Shown: positions 52,258 through 63,532, numbered from the stretch's first letter. The stretch: 64,000 bases of DNA from Thiohalomonas sp963783235 (GCA_963783235.1 CAWAMN010000002.1:1240001-1304000); one strand, 5' to 3'. A program made the numbers and translations. Notes: generated by a model from the sequence alone, not told the origin.

Positions 52258-53073
52258 CGGCGAATAACTCAAGTTCGGACATTTAATCTACTCTGACTAA
52301 CAAGAAAAAAGGAATGGGGATGCACTCTTCTCGGGGTGTCTAGTCGTAAGTAGCCATGCAACATTAAAAGAAATCGCTGAAAGACGAGCACAGCCAAGGG
52401 CCTCCGTTGGAATAACTTCACGGTCGAAGGTCGCTTTCGGCTTCGTCCACTGAACCGTCGCTCGCAAAGAACGATTCCCGCTCAGTCGGTTCCTTCCTGT
52501 CCGACTGTCCGAAGCCGCTCACGGACCGAAATCGGCCACGAGCCGCCGCTCAAGGGTGTTTCGGTGAATGGCTGGTTGCGTCGGAACACCTGCCGTTGGG
52601 ACAAATGAGAGCTTTTATTTCCTTTCGTGTCCCGGTCGGCACCCCATACCTCCTTACCGTAACGCCTACTTGAGATATTAGATTCCCCGCTAATCTGCGA
52701 TTGGCCCCCAGGGTGGCCGGTCCCTGTTGCCTGCTTCTTTCCAAGATTCAATTCCCTCCGTAATCGTGGTAATAATAGCGCTATCCCTTTGGAAGAACTT
52801 GGCATGGAAACGGCTGAAATATCGCTCCCATTCTCACCATGTGCACCCCGGTTGAAGTCAGCGGCGTTTCCGCGTTTCCATTGTCATTAAAGTTCGGGAT
52901 ATCGCGAGACGAGTTTTCGCTGCTGCGCAGGTTTGCCCCGGCAAATCGATACCTAATGCCAGAGACTCTTTCAAGTTCAACCCTATTGCTACGAAGAATC
53001 CAGTCTCCGGAATCGGCCGATTCGGTATATTCAGCGAGTCCGACTCATGCTAACCACAATAAGGAGAAAAATA
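52258..53073. other. Long gene-poor region (816 bases)
   Basis: No frame here shows family features, a good ribosome-binding sequence or codon use like its neighbours, and the base composition is somewhat richer in A and T than the rest of the window. No inverted-repeat element or terminator stands out. It may be decayed sequence. The lipoprotein promoter must lie at its right end. Confidence 0.4.
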
Positions 53074-53535
53074 ATGAAAACTTCCATAGTCGGCATCCTT
53101 TTCCTTGCGATTTTGCTGAGCGGGTGCGTGAGCTCTCGAACCGTAAAGATGTACCCCGGGCCCGAGCAGCCCACAAGCGATCTGGCAATGATTTCCACGA
53201 GCGGTTATCGTCACGAAGACCTCGGCGGCTTGCTCTATGTGGTGAAGATCAGACTGGAGGCGGTCGACGGGAAACCTCTGCCTCTGCTTTCACTGTCATC
53301 GCTGGCACTCGTCGAACCTGGGGAACGTTCATTGCAGTTCGAGTGCCGGTATCAGCGGGTTCATGAAAAAACAATGAAGCCGCTCTCGCGCGAAGTGACG
53401 CTTCAGGTCGAACGCAACCTGAAGGTTGAAAAAGGGACCTTCTATGTCCACAAGGCCAATCAATCCGGGCTCTTTTTCGACTTTCGCCCATCAGAGAGGC
53501 TGTGCGACATCGAAACGAAGCCCTACGAAGGGTAG
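53074..53535 (+). CDS. Lipoprotein of unknown function
   Basis: A 153-residue lipoprotein: signal MKTSIVGILFLAILLSGC, then a compact domain with LYVVKIRLEAVDGKPLPL, LEPGERSLQFECRYQRVHEK-like strand pattern and KGTFYVHKANQSGLFFDFRP. Start at 53074 is preceded by AAGGAG. No family recognised. Isolated from other genes on both sides. Confidence 0.78.
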   Translation: MKTSIVGILFLAILLSGCVSSRTVKMYPGPEQPTSDLAMISTSGYRHEDLGGLLYVVKIRLEAVDGKPLPLLSLSSLALVEPGERSLQFECRYQRVHEKTMKPLSREVTLQVERNLKVEKGTFYVHKANQSGLFFDFRPSERLCDIETKPYEG

Positions 53536-53889
53536 ATCGCGCAGCCCCGGCCGGGCGCTTGGCCAGGCCTCTCGTTCCAAATCATCGAACTGCTCCCTAG
53601 AATAGGGAGGGCCTTCTGGCCTTTAGCATACGGGGATTGGCTTGGCGCTGGTTCGGAAGTTGGTGCGCAGCAATGGCGGTCAGATCGAGGTCATTGCCAA
53701 CTGCTGCGAGGCGCGGTATTTCGGATATGGTCGGAAAAATAGTATCTATGGCCGCTTGATTTCGCTGAACAGACGTTGGCGGCGAAAATGCAGATGACGG
53801 CTTCGGGTCGATTTCGGCCGAAAGCAAAAGAATTTCCGCAGCTCAGCGCTCTGCCGTCTGCAATGACTTTGGGGGAATGACGTCAGCGG
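53536..53889. other. Gene-poor region with a kinase-ATPase fragment
   Basis: On the plus strand 53626-53697 reads TGIGLALVRKLVRSNGGQIE then V, which matches the G2-box and following helix of histidine-kinase ATPase domains. A TAG lies two codons upstream and the following sequence is unrelated, so it is a fossil. Nothing else is recognisable. Confidence 0.5.
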
Positions 53890-53918
53890 CGGTGCAAGCC
53901 TCACGCTTGCACCGTTTT
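53890..53918 (+). terminator. Intrinsic terminator, plus strand
   Basis: Perfect 10-bp stem CGGTGCAAGC / GCTTGCACCG with loop CTCAC followed by TTTT. Plus-strand polarity; the nearest plus-strand gene ends 354 bases upstream. Lies between that gene and the end of glmS, so it may protect glmS from read-through. Confidence 0.75.
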
Positions 53919-53981
53919 ACAGACCAGGTCGAGTTTTCGACTTTAATAGCTCGGAATAACTACCGCCAGCCTGACAGCGCG

Positions 53982-55814
53982 CTATTCCACGGTAACCGAC
54001 TTAGCGAGATTGCGCGGTTGGTCGACGTCCGTGCCCTTGAGCACGGCAACGTGGTAAGCCAGCAGTTGCAGGGGGACGGTATAAAGAATGGGTGAGGTGA
54101 TGTCATCGACAGTGTCGAGTTCAAGCACGTGGTCGCCATCATCCATGTGAATGTCCTTGCCCGCAAAGACGAATAGTTCTCCGCCCCGGGCCCTGACCTC
54201 CTGCAGGTTGGATTTCAGCTTTTCCAGCAAGGCGTCGTTAGGTGCCACGGTAATGATGGGCATTTCGTTGTCGACCAGTGCCAGGGGGCCGTGTTTGAGC
54301 TCGCCGGCCGGATAGGCCTCGGCGTGGATGTAGGAGATCTCCTTGAGCTTGAGCGCCCCCTCCATGGCCACGGGGAAGTGCGGACCGCGACCGAGAAACA
54401 GGGCGTGGCGCTTTTCGGCGAAGTAGCCCGCCATGGCCTCGATCTGGCTGTCGAGACGGACGGCACTCTCAACCTGACGGGGGAGGTGCTCAAGTGCTTC
54501 GATCACCTGCTCCTCTTGAGCGCTTCCCGCAAGACGGTGGCGGCGCCCCACGGCAATCACCAGCAGTAAGAGCGACACCAACTGCGTCGTAAACGCCTTG
54601 GTCGAGGCAACGCCGATCTCGGGGCCGGCGCGAGTCATAAGCACCAGATCGGTCTCCCGAACCAACGAGCTCTCGGGCACATTGCAGATCGCCAGGGTGT
54701 GGTCGGCAAATCCGGTGCGTTTGGCTTCACGCAATGCGGCCAGCGTATCGGCGGTTTCACCCGACTGGGAGATCAGAACCAGCAGGTTGCCATCCTCGGG
54801 GATCGGTTCCCGGTAGCGAAACTCGCTGGCGACTTCCACGTTGCAGGGCACGCCCGCGATGCCCTCGAACCAGTAGCGGGCCACCATTCCGGCGTGATAA
54901 CTGGTGCCGCAGGCAACGATGGTGACGCGACGGACCTGGTCGAGAATCGCGGCGGCTTCGTGCCCCAGGCTGGCTTCCAGAAGACGACCCCCGCTTATAC
55001 GGCCCTCCAGCGTATCGGCGATGGCCCGCGGCTGCTCGTGGATCTCCTTAAGCATGTAGTGGCGGAATTCGCCGCGCTCGACCGAGTCGGCCGAGAGTTC
55101 CGAGTCGCGAATCGCCCGGGTGACCTTGTGACCCTGGGCATCATAGATGACGACACGTTCGCGGGTAATATCGGCTATATCGCCCTCTTCGAGGAAAATG
55201 AAGCTTCGCGTAACGGGCAGCAGTGCGGCGACATCGGAGGCGATGAAGTGTTCGCCGATGCCAACGCCGATCACCAGAGGACTGCCCTGGCGAGCCGCCA
55301 CCAGACGGCCCGGTTCCTGTTTGGTAACGACGCCCAGGGCAAACGCGCCTTCCAGATCGGAGGCGGTGTTGCGAACGGCTTTCAGCAGGTCGCAACCTTC
55401 CGCCAGGTAGTCGTGCACCTGGTGAACGACCACCTCGGTGTCGGTTTCAGAGGTGAAGAGGTGATCCCGCTCGTGCTGGAGCCGCCGTAGCTCTTCGTAG
55501 TTTTCGATAATGCCGTTGTGGACCACGGCAACGGTGTTCCGGCAAACGTGGGGATGGGCATTTTTGCCGCTGGGTTTGCCGTGGGTGGCCCATCGGGTAT
55601 GGGCGATACCGATATTACCCGCCAGCGCCTCTCCGTTCAGTGCATCCGCCAAGCCGTCGACCTTGCCCGGCAGGCGTACCCGCTGAAGACTTCCTTCATC
55701 ATCGATGATGGCCACGCCGGCCGAATCGTACCCCCGGTACTCGAGGCGGCGCAGGCCTTCGATGAGAATCGGAACGACATCCCTTTCCGCTACTGCTCCG
55801 ACTATTCCGCACAT
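53982..55814 (-). CDS. glmS: Glutamine-fructose-6-phosphate aminotransferase
   Basis: Makes glucosamine-6-phosphate, the first step of UDP-GlcNAc synthesis. It is 610 residues from the ATG that gives MCGIVGAVAERD, with the catalytic Cys2 at the processed N-terminus. The glutaminase domain spans about 1-240. Two SIS domains follow (CGTSYHAG, ISQSGETADTLAAL, and EVASEFRYREP). The C-terminal DQPRNLAKSVTVE is canonical. It follows glmU by 98 bases on the same strand. No ribozyme or leader structure was noted. Confidence 0.98.
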   Translation of the reverse strand: MCGIVGAVAERDVVPILIEGLRRLEYRGYDSAGVAIIDDEGSLQRVRLPGKVDGLADALNGEALAGNIGIAHTRWATHGKPSGKNAHPHVCRNTVAVVHNGIIENYEELRRLQHERDHLFTSETDTEVVVHQVHDYLAEGCDLLKAVRNTASDLEGAFALGVVTKQEPGRLVAARQGSPLVIGVGIGEHFIASDVAALLPVTRSFIFLEEGDIADITRERVVIYDAQGHKVTRAIRDSELSADSVERGEFRHYMLKEIHEQPRAIADTLEGRISGGRLLEASLGHEAAAILDQVRRVTIVACGTSYHAGMVARYWFEGIAGVPCNVEVASEFRYREPIPEDGNLLVLISQSGETADTLAALREAKRTGFADHTLAICNVPESSLVRETDLVLMTRAGPEIGVASTKAFTTQLVSLLLLVIAVGRRHRLAGSAQEEQVIEALEHLPRQVESAVRLDSQIEAMAGYFAEKRHALFLGRGPHFPVAMEGALKLKEISYIHAEAYPAGELKHGPLALVDNEMPIITVAPNDALLEKLKSNLQEVRARGGELFVFAGKDIHMDDGDHVLELDTVDDITSPILYTVPLQLLAYHVAVLKGTDVDQPRNLAKSVTVE

Positions 55815-55912
55815 GGGCTCAATACACCTTGGCAGTGAGAACGCTGAGGTCGGCACCGCAGGTTGGCCGCGATAGCGGTTGTTCCCTTCGGCGCCGTGTT
55901 CTCCAGGTTATG

Positions 55913-57286
55913 TTACGAACGGTTCCTGGTAGGACGCTTCCAGCCCTTGATGGTCAGTTGCTTGCTCCGGCTGAGGGTAAGTTCATCGGCCGGGGCATCT
56001 TTGGTAATCGTAGAACCCGCACCTACGGTTGCGCCATCGGCGACCTCGACGGGGGCTACCAACTGGGTGTCAGAACCGATAAATACGCCATCGCCGATGA
56101 CCGTCTGATGCTTGTTGGCGCCGTCGTAGTTGCAGGTGATGGTGCCGGCACCGATATTGACGCCGGAACCCATGGTCGTGTCGCCGATGTAGCTGAGATG
56201 ATTGACCTTGGAGCCGGCGCCGATGCGGCTTTTCTTCACTTCCACGAAATTGCCCACTTTTGCCTTCTCAGCCATCTCCGTGCCGGGACGAATACGGGCA
56301 AATGGGCCAATCTGGCATCGTGGACCGATTTGGGCCTGCTCAATGAGAGTCATCGGCTCGACGGTCGTACCCTCGCCGATGACCGCATCGCGCAAGACAC
56401 AGTTTGCACCGATGGTGACGTTGTCGCCGAGAGAGACTTCACCTTCGATAACGACGTTGACGTCGATACTGACGTCCCGACCGACGCTCAATGTCCCGCG
56501 CAGATCGAATCGGCCCGGATCGGTCAGGGTTGTACCCGCGTGCATCAACTCCTGTGCCCGACGCCGCTGATAAATGCGCTCGAGGGCGGCCAGCTGGGCC
56601 CGGTCGTTCACACCCAATATCTCTTCGAGGTCATCATCAACGACGGCTTCCACCGCGACGCCATCGGAACGGGCGATGGCGATGATATCCGTGAGGTAAT
56701 ATTCGCCCTGGGCGTTGTCGTTGTCGATGCGACCGAGCCAGTCCTTCAGGCGAGCGGCGGGCATGGCCATCATGCCCGTGTTGATTTCGTGTACGGCGCG
56801 CTCCTCGGCGGAGGCATCCTTCTGTTCCACGATACGCTGCACTCGGCCCTCGTGATCGCGAATGATCCGCCCGTAGCCGTGGGGGTCATCCAGCACCGCG
56901 GTCAGCAGTACCAGGTGCTCTCCGGCCACGGCGTCCACAAGTCGCCGGAGCGTATCGCGCCCGATGAGCGGCACATCACCATAGAGAATGAGCGCCGTCG
57001 CCTCCTCGGCGACTTCGGGCAGGGCGGCGGCCACGGCATGGCCGGTGCCCAGCTGCTCGGCCTGTTCGGCCCAGTGCACGGGTTGATCCTCGAGGGCGTC
57101 GATGACCTGTTTACCACCGTGGCCATAGACGACATGAACCCCCGTGGGTTCGAGCTGCTGTGCCGTATCGAGAACATGGCCCAACAGCGGCTTACCCGCG
57201 AGGGGATGCAAGACCTTTGGGAGGGCCGAACGCATGCGCGTACCCTGTCCCGCGGCCAGAATTATCACTTCCAGACGATTGCTCAT
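55913..57286 (-). CDS. glmU: Bifunctional UDP-N-acetylglucosamine pyrophosphorylase / GlcN-1-P acetyltransferase
   Basis: A 457-residue enzyme completing UDP-GlcNAc synthesis. The pyrophosphorylase domain (about 1-230) starts with IILAAGQGTRMRSALPKVLH and has HVVYGHGGK, YGDVPLI and INTGMMA. The left-handed beta-helix acetyltransferase follows (hexapeptide repeats such as VIGEGTTVEPMTLIEQAQIG and GSGVNIGAGTITCNYDGANK with the catalytic His just after). Grouped with glmS and the ATP synthase operon. Confidence 0.98.
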   Translation of the reverse strand: MSNRLEVIILAAGQGTRMRSALPKVLHPLAGKPLLGHVLDTAQQLEPTGVHVVYGHGGKQVIDALEDQPVHWAEQAEQLGTGHAVAAALPEVAEEATALILYGDVPLIGRDTLRRLVDAVAGEHLVLLTAVLDDPHGYGRIIRDHEGRVQRIVEQKDASAEERAVHEINTGMMAMPAARLKDWLGRIDNDNAQGEYYLTDIIAIARSDGVAVEAVVDDDLEEILGVNDRAQLAALERIYQRRRAQELMHAGTTLTDPGRFDLRGTLSVGRDVSIDVNVVIEGEVSLGDNVTIGANCVLRDAVIGEGTTVEPMTLIEQAQIGPRCQIGPFARIRPGTEMAEKAKVGNFVEVKKSRIGAGSKVNHLSYIGDTTMGSGVNIGAGTITCNYDGANKHQTVIGDGVFIGSDTQLVAPVEVADGATVGAGSTITKDAPADELTLSRSKQLTIKGWKRPTRNRS

Positions 57287-57315
57287 TGCAGGAGACGTAT
57301 GGTGTTGCTTTGATG

Positions 57316-57804
57316 TCAGTGTAGCGTGCCGGTCCGCTCCTGTACGTCACCCGTTGCCACCTCTTCGGGCGTGGCGTCACGGATATCGGCAACGGTAACG
57401 TGGAAGGTCAGGTTTTTGCCCGCGAACGGGTGGTTCCCATCGAGGGTAACGGTGCCCTCATCAACATGAGTGACCACCATCGTGAGCTTTTCGCCCTGTT
57501 CGTTCTGGAACTCGGCCTCGGCGCCCACTTTGCGGTAGTCGGGCGGGACGTTTTCGATAGCGTCGGAGAAGGATTTGGCGGGGTCCCTTTCACCGAAGCC
57601 CTGCTCCGGCGGGAGGTCAACCGTGACTTCATCGCCTACGGTCTTGCCCTCGAGAGCCTTCTCGATGGGTTCGAAAAGCCCGCGATCCCGGCCGTGAAGG
57701 TATGATACGGGGACTTCGATCTGTTCGACCACTTCCTTGTTGTCGTCCAGAATGCTGTACGTTACCGAAACGACCTTGTTGACGCCTACCCGGGGCTCCG
57801 CCAT
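57316..57804 (-). CDS. SlyD-like FKBP-type peptidyl-prolyl isomerase
   Basis: A 162-residue FKBP isomerase with inserted-flap chaperone domain: VVSVTYSILDDNKEVVEQIE, YLHGRDRGLFEPIEKALEGK, VDLPPEQGFGERDP and the insert-like region TLDGNHPFAGKNLTFHVTV. It lacks the His-rich metal-binding tail of E. coli SlyD. Start at 57804 is decided by GGAGGAGAG 9 bases upstream. Located between atpC and glmU. Confidence 0.93.
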   Translation of the reverse strand: MAEPRVGVNKVVSVTYSILDDNKEVVEQIEVPVSYLHGRDRGLFEPIEKALEGKTVGDEVTVDLPPEQGFGERDPAKSFSDAIENVPPDYRKVGAEAEFQNEQGEKLTMVVTHVDEGTVTLDGNHPFAGKNLTFHVTVADIRDATPEEVATGDVQERTGTLH

Positions 57805-57824
57805 TGCGTGCTCTCCTCCCAACG

Positions 57825-57850
57825 AAAAAGGGGCAGTTTAGCACTGCCCC
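57825..57850 (-). terminator. Terminator at the end of the ATP synthase operon
   Basis: 7-bp stem GGGGCAG / CTGCCCC (57830-57836, 57844-57850) followed on the minus strand by TTTTT. Lies between atpC and the isomerase gene, so these are separate transcription units. Confidence 0.85.
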
Positions 57851-57876
57851 TCTTTCTTCTCACCCCGACAGGCCGA

Positions 57877-58305
57877 TCAGCGCCGGCCGCGCCTCTGGCG
57901 CAGACGCTCAATGGTCTGCAGTTGGGCTACGGCCTGTGCCAATTCGGCTTCGGCCCGGGCGTAGTCCTCGCCCGACACCTTGTCCTCCATCGCCTGCTCG
58001 GCCCGTTCCTTCGCCTGCTGGGCTGCCGCCTCATCGAGGCCCTTGGCACGGACTGCGGTGTCCGCCAGGACGGTCACCCTGTGCGGCTGAATCTCGAGCA
58101 TCCCGCCGGAGACGAAGTAGAACTCCTCTTCGCCGCCCTGCTTGATGACGCGAACCTCGCCGGGTTTGAGCTGGGTCAACAGCGGGGTGTGGCGGGGCAT
58201 GACGCCCACATCACCGTCCACTGCTGGTGCGAACAGCGCCTCGGCCGTGCCGGAATAAATCTCCGACTCGGCGCTGACGATGTCCACGTGCATTGTCATT
58301 GCCAT
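57877..58305 (-). CDS. atpC: ATP synthase epsilon subunit
   Basis: A 142-residue central-stalk epsilon subunit: MHVDIVSAESEIYSGTAEAL, GDVGVMPRHTPLLTQLKPGEV and FYFVSGGMLEIQPHRVTVLAD, then a C-terminal helical hairpin from about residue 88. It inhibits ATP hydrolysis. Last gene of atpBEFHAGDC; ends before a terminator. Confidence 0.97.
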   Translation of the reverse strand: MAMTMHVDIVSAESEIYSGTAEALFAPAVDGDVGVMPRHTPLLTQLKPGEVRVIKQGGEEEFYFVSGGMLEIQPHRVTVLADTAVRAKGLDEAAAQQAKERAEQAMEDKVSGEDYARAEAELAQAVAQLQTIERLRQRRGRR

Positions 58306-58324
58306 AACCTAGACCCCGCGGTGG

Positions 58325-59701
58325 TTACAAGGACTTCGCCTTCTCCACGGCCTCATCGATGGAGCCGACCATGTAGAACGCCTGTTCCGGCAGGTGGTCG
58401 TATTCGCCATCGACGATGCCCTTGAAGCCCCGAATCGTCTCTTTGAGAGAGACATACTTCCCGGGTGCTCCCGTGAAGACCTCGGCCACGAAGAACGGCT
58501 GGGAGAGGAAGCGCTGGATCTTGCGAGCGCGAGATACCGTCTGCTTGTCTTCCTCGGACAGCTCATCCATGCCCAGGATGGCGATGATGTCACGCAGCTC
58601 CTTGTAGCGCTGCAGCGTGCCCTGAACGGCGCGAGCCACGTCGTAGTGCTCGTTGCCGACCACCAGCGGGTCGAGCTGGCGGGAGGTGGAGTCCAGCGGA
58701 TCCACGGCCGGGTAGATACCCAGCTCGGCGATCTGGCGGGAAAGCACCACCGTGGCATCCAAGTGAGCGAACGTGGTGGCCGGGGACGGGTCAGTCAAAT
58801 CGTCCGCGGGCACGTACACGGCCTGGATGGAGGTGATGGAGCCGGTCTTGGTGGAGGTGATGCGCTCCTGAAGCTGACCCATCTCCTCGGCCAGGGTCGG
58901 CTGGTAACCCACTGCGGAGGGCATACGGCCCAGCAGTGCGGAGACCTCGGTGCCGGCCAGGGTGTAGCGGTAGATGTTATCGATGAACAGCAGCACGTCG
59001 CGGCCTTCATCACGGAAGTACTCCGCCATGGTCAGACCGGTCAGGGCGACACGCAGGCGGTTGCCCGGCGGCTCGTTCATCTGGCCGTAGACCAGGGCCA
59101 CCTTGTCGAGAACGTCCGACTCCTTCATCTCGTGGTAGAAGTCGTTACCCTCACGGGTACGCTCACCGACACCGGCGAATACGGAGTAACCGGAGTGCTC
59201 GATGGCGATGTTACGGATAAGCTCCATCATGTTGACGGTCTTACCGACACCGGCGCCGCCGAACAGACCAACCTTACCGCCCTTGGCGAACGGGCAGACC
59301 AGGTCGATAACCTTGATCCCCGTCTCCAGCAGCTCGGTGCTGGCGGCCAGCTCCTCGTAGGCCGGCGCTTTGCGGTGAATCGCCCAGCGCTCCTCTTCGC
59401 CGACATCGCCGGCTTCGTCCACGGGGTTACCCAGGACGTCCATAATGCGACCCAGCGTGGCCTTACCCACGGGCACCGAGATCGGCGCACCGCTGTTGTC
59501 CACGTCCATGCCGCGTTTGAGCCCGTCGGACGAGCCCATCGCGATGGTACGAACGACCCCATCGCCGAGCTGCTGCTGCACCTCGAGGGTCAGACCCAGC
59601 TCTTCGACGTTCAGGGCGTCGTAGACCTTGGGCATGGCATCGCGCGGAAACTGGGCGTCGACTACCGCGCCGATGATTTGAACGATCTTTCCAGAACTCA
59701 T
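58325..59701 (-). CDS. atpD: ATP synthase beta subunit
   Basis: The 458-residue catalytic subunit. Walker A is GGAGVGKTV (about 149-157), Walker B region VLLFIDNIYRYTLAG, catalytic Glu in GERTREGNDFY, and the DELSEED loop reads DELSEED. Start at 59701 (MSSGKIVQIIG) with AGGGGA upstream; a longer frame adds non-homologous residues. Confidence 0.99.
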   Translation of the reverse strand: MSSGKIVQIIGAVVDAQFPRDAMPKVYDALNVEELGLTLEVQQQLGDGVVRTIAMGSSDGLKRGMDVDNSGAPISVPVGKATLGRIMDVLGNPVDEAGDVGEEERWAIHRKAPAYEELAASTELLETGIKVIDLVCPFAKGGKVGLFGGAGVGKTVNMMELIRNIAIEHSGYSVFAGVGERTREGNDFYHEMKESDVLDKVALVYGQMNEPPGNRLRVALTGLTMAEYFRDEGRDVLLFIDNIYRYTLAGTEVSALLGRMPSAVGYQPTLAEEMGQLQERITSTKTGSITSIQAVYVPADDLTDPSPATTFAHLDATVVLSRQIAELGIYPAVDPLDSTSRQLDPLVVGNEHYDVARAVQGTLQRYKELRDIIAILGMDELSEEDKQTVSRARKIQRFLSQPFFVAEVFTGAPGKYVSLKETIRGFKGIVDGEYDHLPEQAFYMVGSIDEAVEKAKSL

Positions 59702-59743
59702 GGTAAGTCCCCTTAAAATACTCGAAACCTTGCTGCGCAACCC

Positions 59744-60607
59744 TTATACGGCCGCTGCGCCTGCGACGATCTCCGACAACTCCTGGGTGATTGCTGCCTG
59801 TCGGGCCTTGTTGTAGGCCAACTGCAGCTCCTCGATAAGACTTCCGGCATTGTCGGATGCCGCTTTCATGGCGACCATTCGGGCGGCCTGCTCGCAGGCG
59901 ATGTTTTCGACCACGCCCTGATAGACGAGTGACTCGACATAGCGCATCAGCAGCTGATCCAAAACCTGCTCCGCTTCCGGCTCGTACAGATAGTCCCAGT
60001 GATGCTTGAGCTCAGGGTCCAGCTCTGCGGCTTGCACCGGCAGGAGCTGCTCGACAGTCGGCTTCTGCGTCATCGTGTTCACGAACTCGTTGAACACGAC
60101 GTACAGCCGGTCAATTTTCCCTTCGTTAAAAGCATCCAGCATCACCTTGACCGCGCCGATCAGGTCCTGGACTCCGGGGGCATCCCCGAGGTGCGTCGTC
60201 TGAGAGACGATGTTCACCCCGGTTCGCTTGAAAAACCCGGAGGCCTTCTGACCGATGAGGCAGGCATCCACCTCAACGTTTTGGTCGCGCCAATCCTTGA
60301 TCGACTGCAACGCCGCCTTGAACTCGTTGGCGTTCAAGCCGCCGCAAAGTCCCCGGTCGGAGGAGACAATGATCATCCCGACCCGTTTGACCTCACGGTC
60401 GACGAGGTAGGGATGCTTGTACTCCGCATGCGCATGTGCCAGATGACTGATCACGTTGCGCATTTTGTCGGCGTACGGCCGGGATGCCACCATCCGGTCC
60501 TGCGCCTTGCGCATTTTGGACGCGGCCACCATCTCCATGGCGCGGGTGATCTTCTGAGTGTTCTTGACACTGCCGATCTGGGTGCGTATCTCTTTTCCGC
60601 TGGCCAT
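59744..60607 (-). CDS. atpG: ATP synthase gamma subunit
   Basis: The 287-residue rotor shaft. It starts MASGKEIRTQIGSVKNTQKI then TRAMEMVAASKMRKAQ, contains SSDRGLCGGLNANEFKAAL and ends with ARMVAMKAASDNAGSLIEEL, all signature regions. Starts 14 bases after atpA. Confidence 0.98.
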   Translation of the reverse strand: MASGKEIRTQIGSVKNTQKITRAMEMVAASKMRKAQDRMVASRPYADKMRNVISHLAHAHAEYKHPYLVDREVKRVGMIIVSSDRGLCGGLNANEFKAALQSIKDWRDQNVEVDACLIGQKASGFFKRTGVNIVSQTTHLGDAPGVQDLIGAVKVMLDAFNEGKIDRLYVVFNEFVNTMTQKPTVEQLLPVQAAELDPELKHHWDYLYEPEAEQVLDQLLMRYVESLVYQGVVENIACEQAARMVAMKAASDNAGSLIEELQLAYNKARQAAITQELSEIVAGAAAV

Positions 60608-60621
60608 CAGGCGCCTCCCGC

Positions 60622-62163
<1,542 letters not shown>

Positions 62164-62190
62164 TATTATCTGTCCTCTAATCGGTCCGGT

Positions 62191-62727
62191 TTAGCGCAGC
62201 AGCTGGTGGCTTAGCTTTTCCAGCTTGCCGACCACCGAACCATCGATGACCACGTCTCCCGCACGGATGATGGCCCCGCCTAGCAGCTTCTCGTCGACGT
62301 TGCAGTCGAGCGTGACGTCGCGGCCGAGCCGCTTCGTCAGGGCCGCCGCGATCGCCTTCTTCTGCGCGTCCGATAAGGCGCGTGCGGAGGTGACCTCCGC
62401 CTGCAGGGTGCCTTCGGCGGCGGCGCGCTCGACCTCGTACAGAGCGGCAACCTCCGGCAGCAGTTCGAGCCGGTTGTTTTCCGCCAGGACGCGGATCGTG
62501 TTCTTGGCGCCGGCAGTCAGACGCTCGCCGCAGACCTCGAGGAAGATCGCCGCCGTCTGGTGGCGATCGACGCGCGGATTGTCGATCAGCTCCGCCATGT
62601 CGGGATCGCTCGCGACAGTAGCGGCAAAGGCCAGCATGTCAGACCACCCTTTCAGGTCGCCTTCATCTTGGGCGAGACTGAAAATGGCCTGGGCGTACGG
62701 GCGTGCGATGGTTATCAGTTCAGCCAT
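62191..62727 (-). CDS. atpH: ATP synthase delta subunit
   Basis: A 178-residue peripheral-stalk subunit linking F1 to the b subunits: IARPYAQAIFSLAQDEGDLK at the N-terminus and GGAIIRAGDVVIDGSVVGKL near the C-terminus. Follows atpF by 12 bases. Confidence 0.97.
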   Translation of the reverse strand: MAELITIARPYAQAIFSLAQDEGDLKGWSDMLAFAATVASDPDMAELIDNPRVDRHQTAAIFLEVCGERLTAGAKNTIRVLAENNRLELLPEVAALYEVERAAAEGTLQAEVTSARALSDAQKKAIAAALTKRLGRDVTLDCNVDEKLLGGAIIRAGDVVIDGSVVGKLEKLSHQLLR

Positions 62728-62739
62728 TGGGTACAGCCC

Positions 62740-63210
62740 TTATATCTGCGCCACGAGGTCCTTGAGAAGGTCCTCTTGCGACTTCTCGTCGATCTCCCGG
62801 GCGAGCACTTTGGATGCGCCGGCCACAGACAGCGAGACGACCTTGCCACGCAGACTCTCTTTGGCACGATTGACTTCCTGCTCGATATCCGACTCGGCGG
62901 ACGCCTTGATGCGTTCTCCTTCGGTACGGGCAGTCTCTTTGGCCTCTTCGACGATCTCGGCGCTACGCTTCTGGGCCTGGGCGATGATCCCCGCGGCCTT
63001 CTCTTTGGCCTCGTGGATCACCTCAGCGGCGCGTTTCTCCGCAAGCTCCTGCTCGTGCTTGCCACGCTCGGCGGCCGCCAGACCATCAGCAATACGCTTT
63101 TTCCGGTCCTCCATCATCTGGGTCATCGGATCCCAAAGGAACTTCCAGACAAACCAGACCAGGACGAAGAAGGTCAGCATCTGCCCGATGAGGGTTGCTG
63201 TTACATTCAC
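62740..63210 (-). CDS. atpF: ATP synthase subunit b
   Basis: A 156-residue peripheral-stalk subunit: N-terminal membrane helix MNVTATLIGQMLTFFVLVWF then a long charged helix (RIADGLAAAERGKHEQELAE onwards) that dimerises. Typical length. Confidence 0.97.
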   Translation of the reverse strand: MNVTATLIGQMLTFFVLVWFVWKFLWDPMTQMMEDRKKRIADGLAAAERGKHEQELAEKRAAEVIHEAKEKAAGIIAQAQKRSAEIVEEAKETARTEGERIKASAESDIEQEVNRAKESLRGKVVSLSVAGASKVLAREIDEKSQEDLLKDLVAQI

Positions 63211-63259
63211 GTCTTGTCTCTCCCGTGTGGGTTGGCGAAACTGGCTAGAACGATCCGGT

Positions 63260-63532
63260 TTAGCCGGCCAGTGCGCCCACGAACGGGTTGGCGAATACGA
63301 ACCACATGGCCATACCCAGCACGATCATCGGGAAGGCTTCCATCAGGCCGCCGGTAAACAGCATCTGGCCCATCAGCTGCGGACGCATCTCGGGCTGACG
63401 AGCGATACCTTCGATGTATTTGGAGCAGATAAGGCCCCAACCCAGGGCGGAACCCAGACCGGCCGCGGCAAGGATGATACCGACACCAACTGCGGTGAAG
63501 GCGTAGACGTTAGCGAGAATGGATGCATCCAT
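63260..63532 (-). CDS. atpE: ATP synthase subunit c
   Basis: A 90-residue two-helix proteolipid. Helix 1 has GVGIILAAAGLGSALGWGLI, the polar loop is EGIARQPEMRPQL, and helix 2 carries the ion-binding carboxylate as Glu in GLMEAFPMIVLGMAMWF. I see no sodium-specific ligand pattern, so proton coupling is expected. Confidence 0.97.
   Translation of the reverse strand: MDASILANVYAFTAVGVGIILAAAGLGSALGWGLICSKYIEGIARQPEMRPQLMGQMLFTGGLMEAFPMIVLGMAMWFVFANPFVGALAG

Noticed and set aside
53597..53827. Minus-strand 76-residue protein downstream of glmS
   Set aside because: It is antisense to the kinase-ATPase fragment and has no ribosome-binding site or family features.
55815..55912. glmS leader ribozyme
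   Set aside because: The glmU-glmS gap is only 98 bases, and glmS ribozymes are a feature of Gram-positive bacteria. No matching structure seen.
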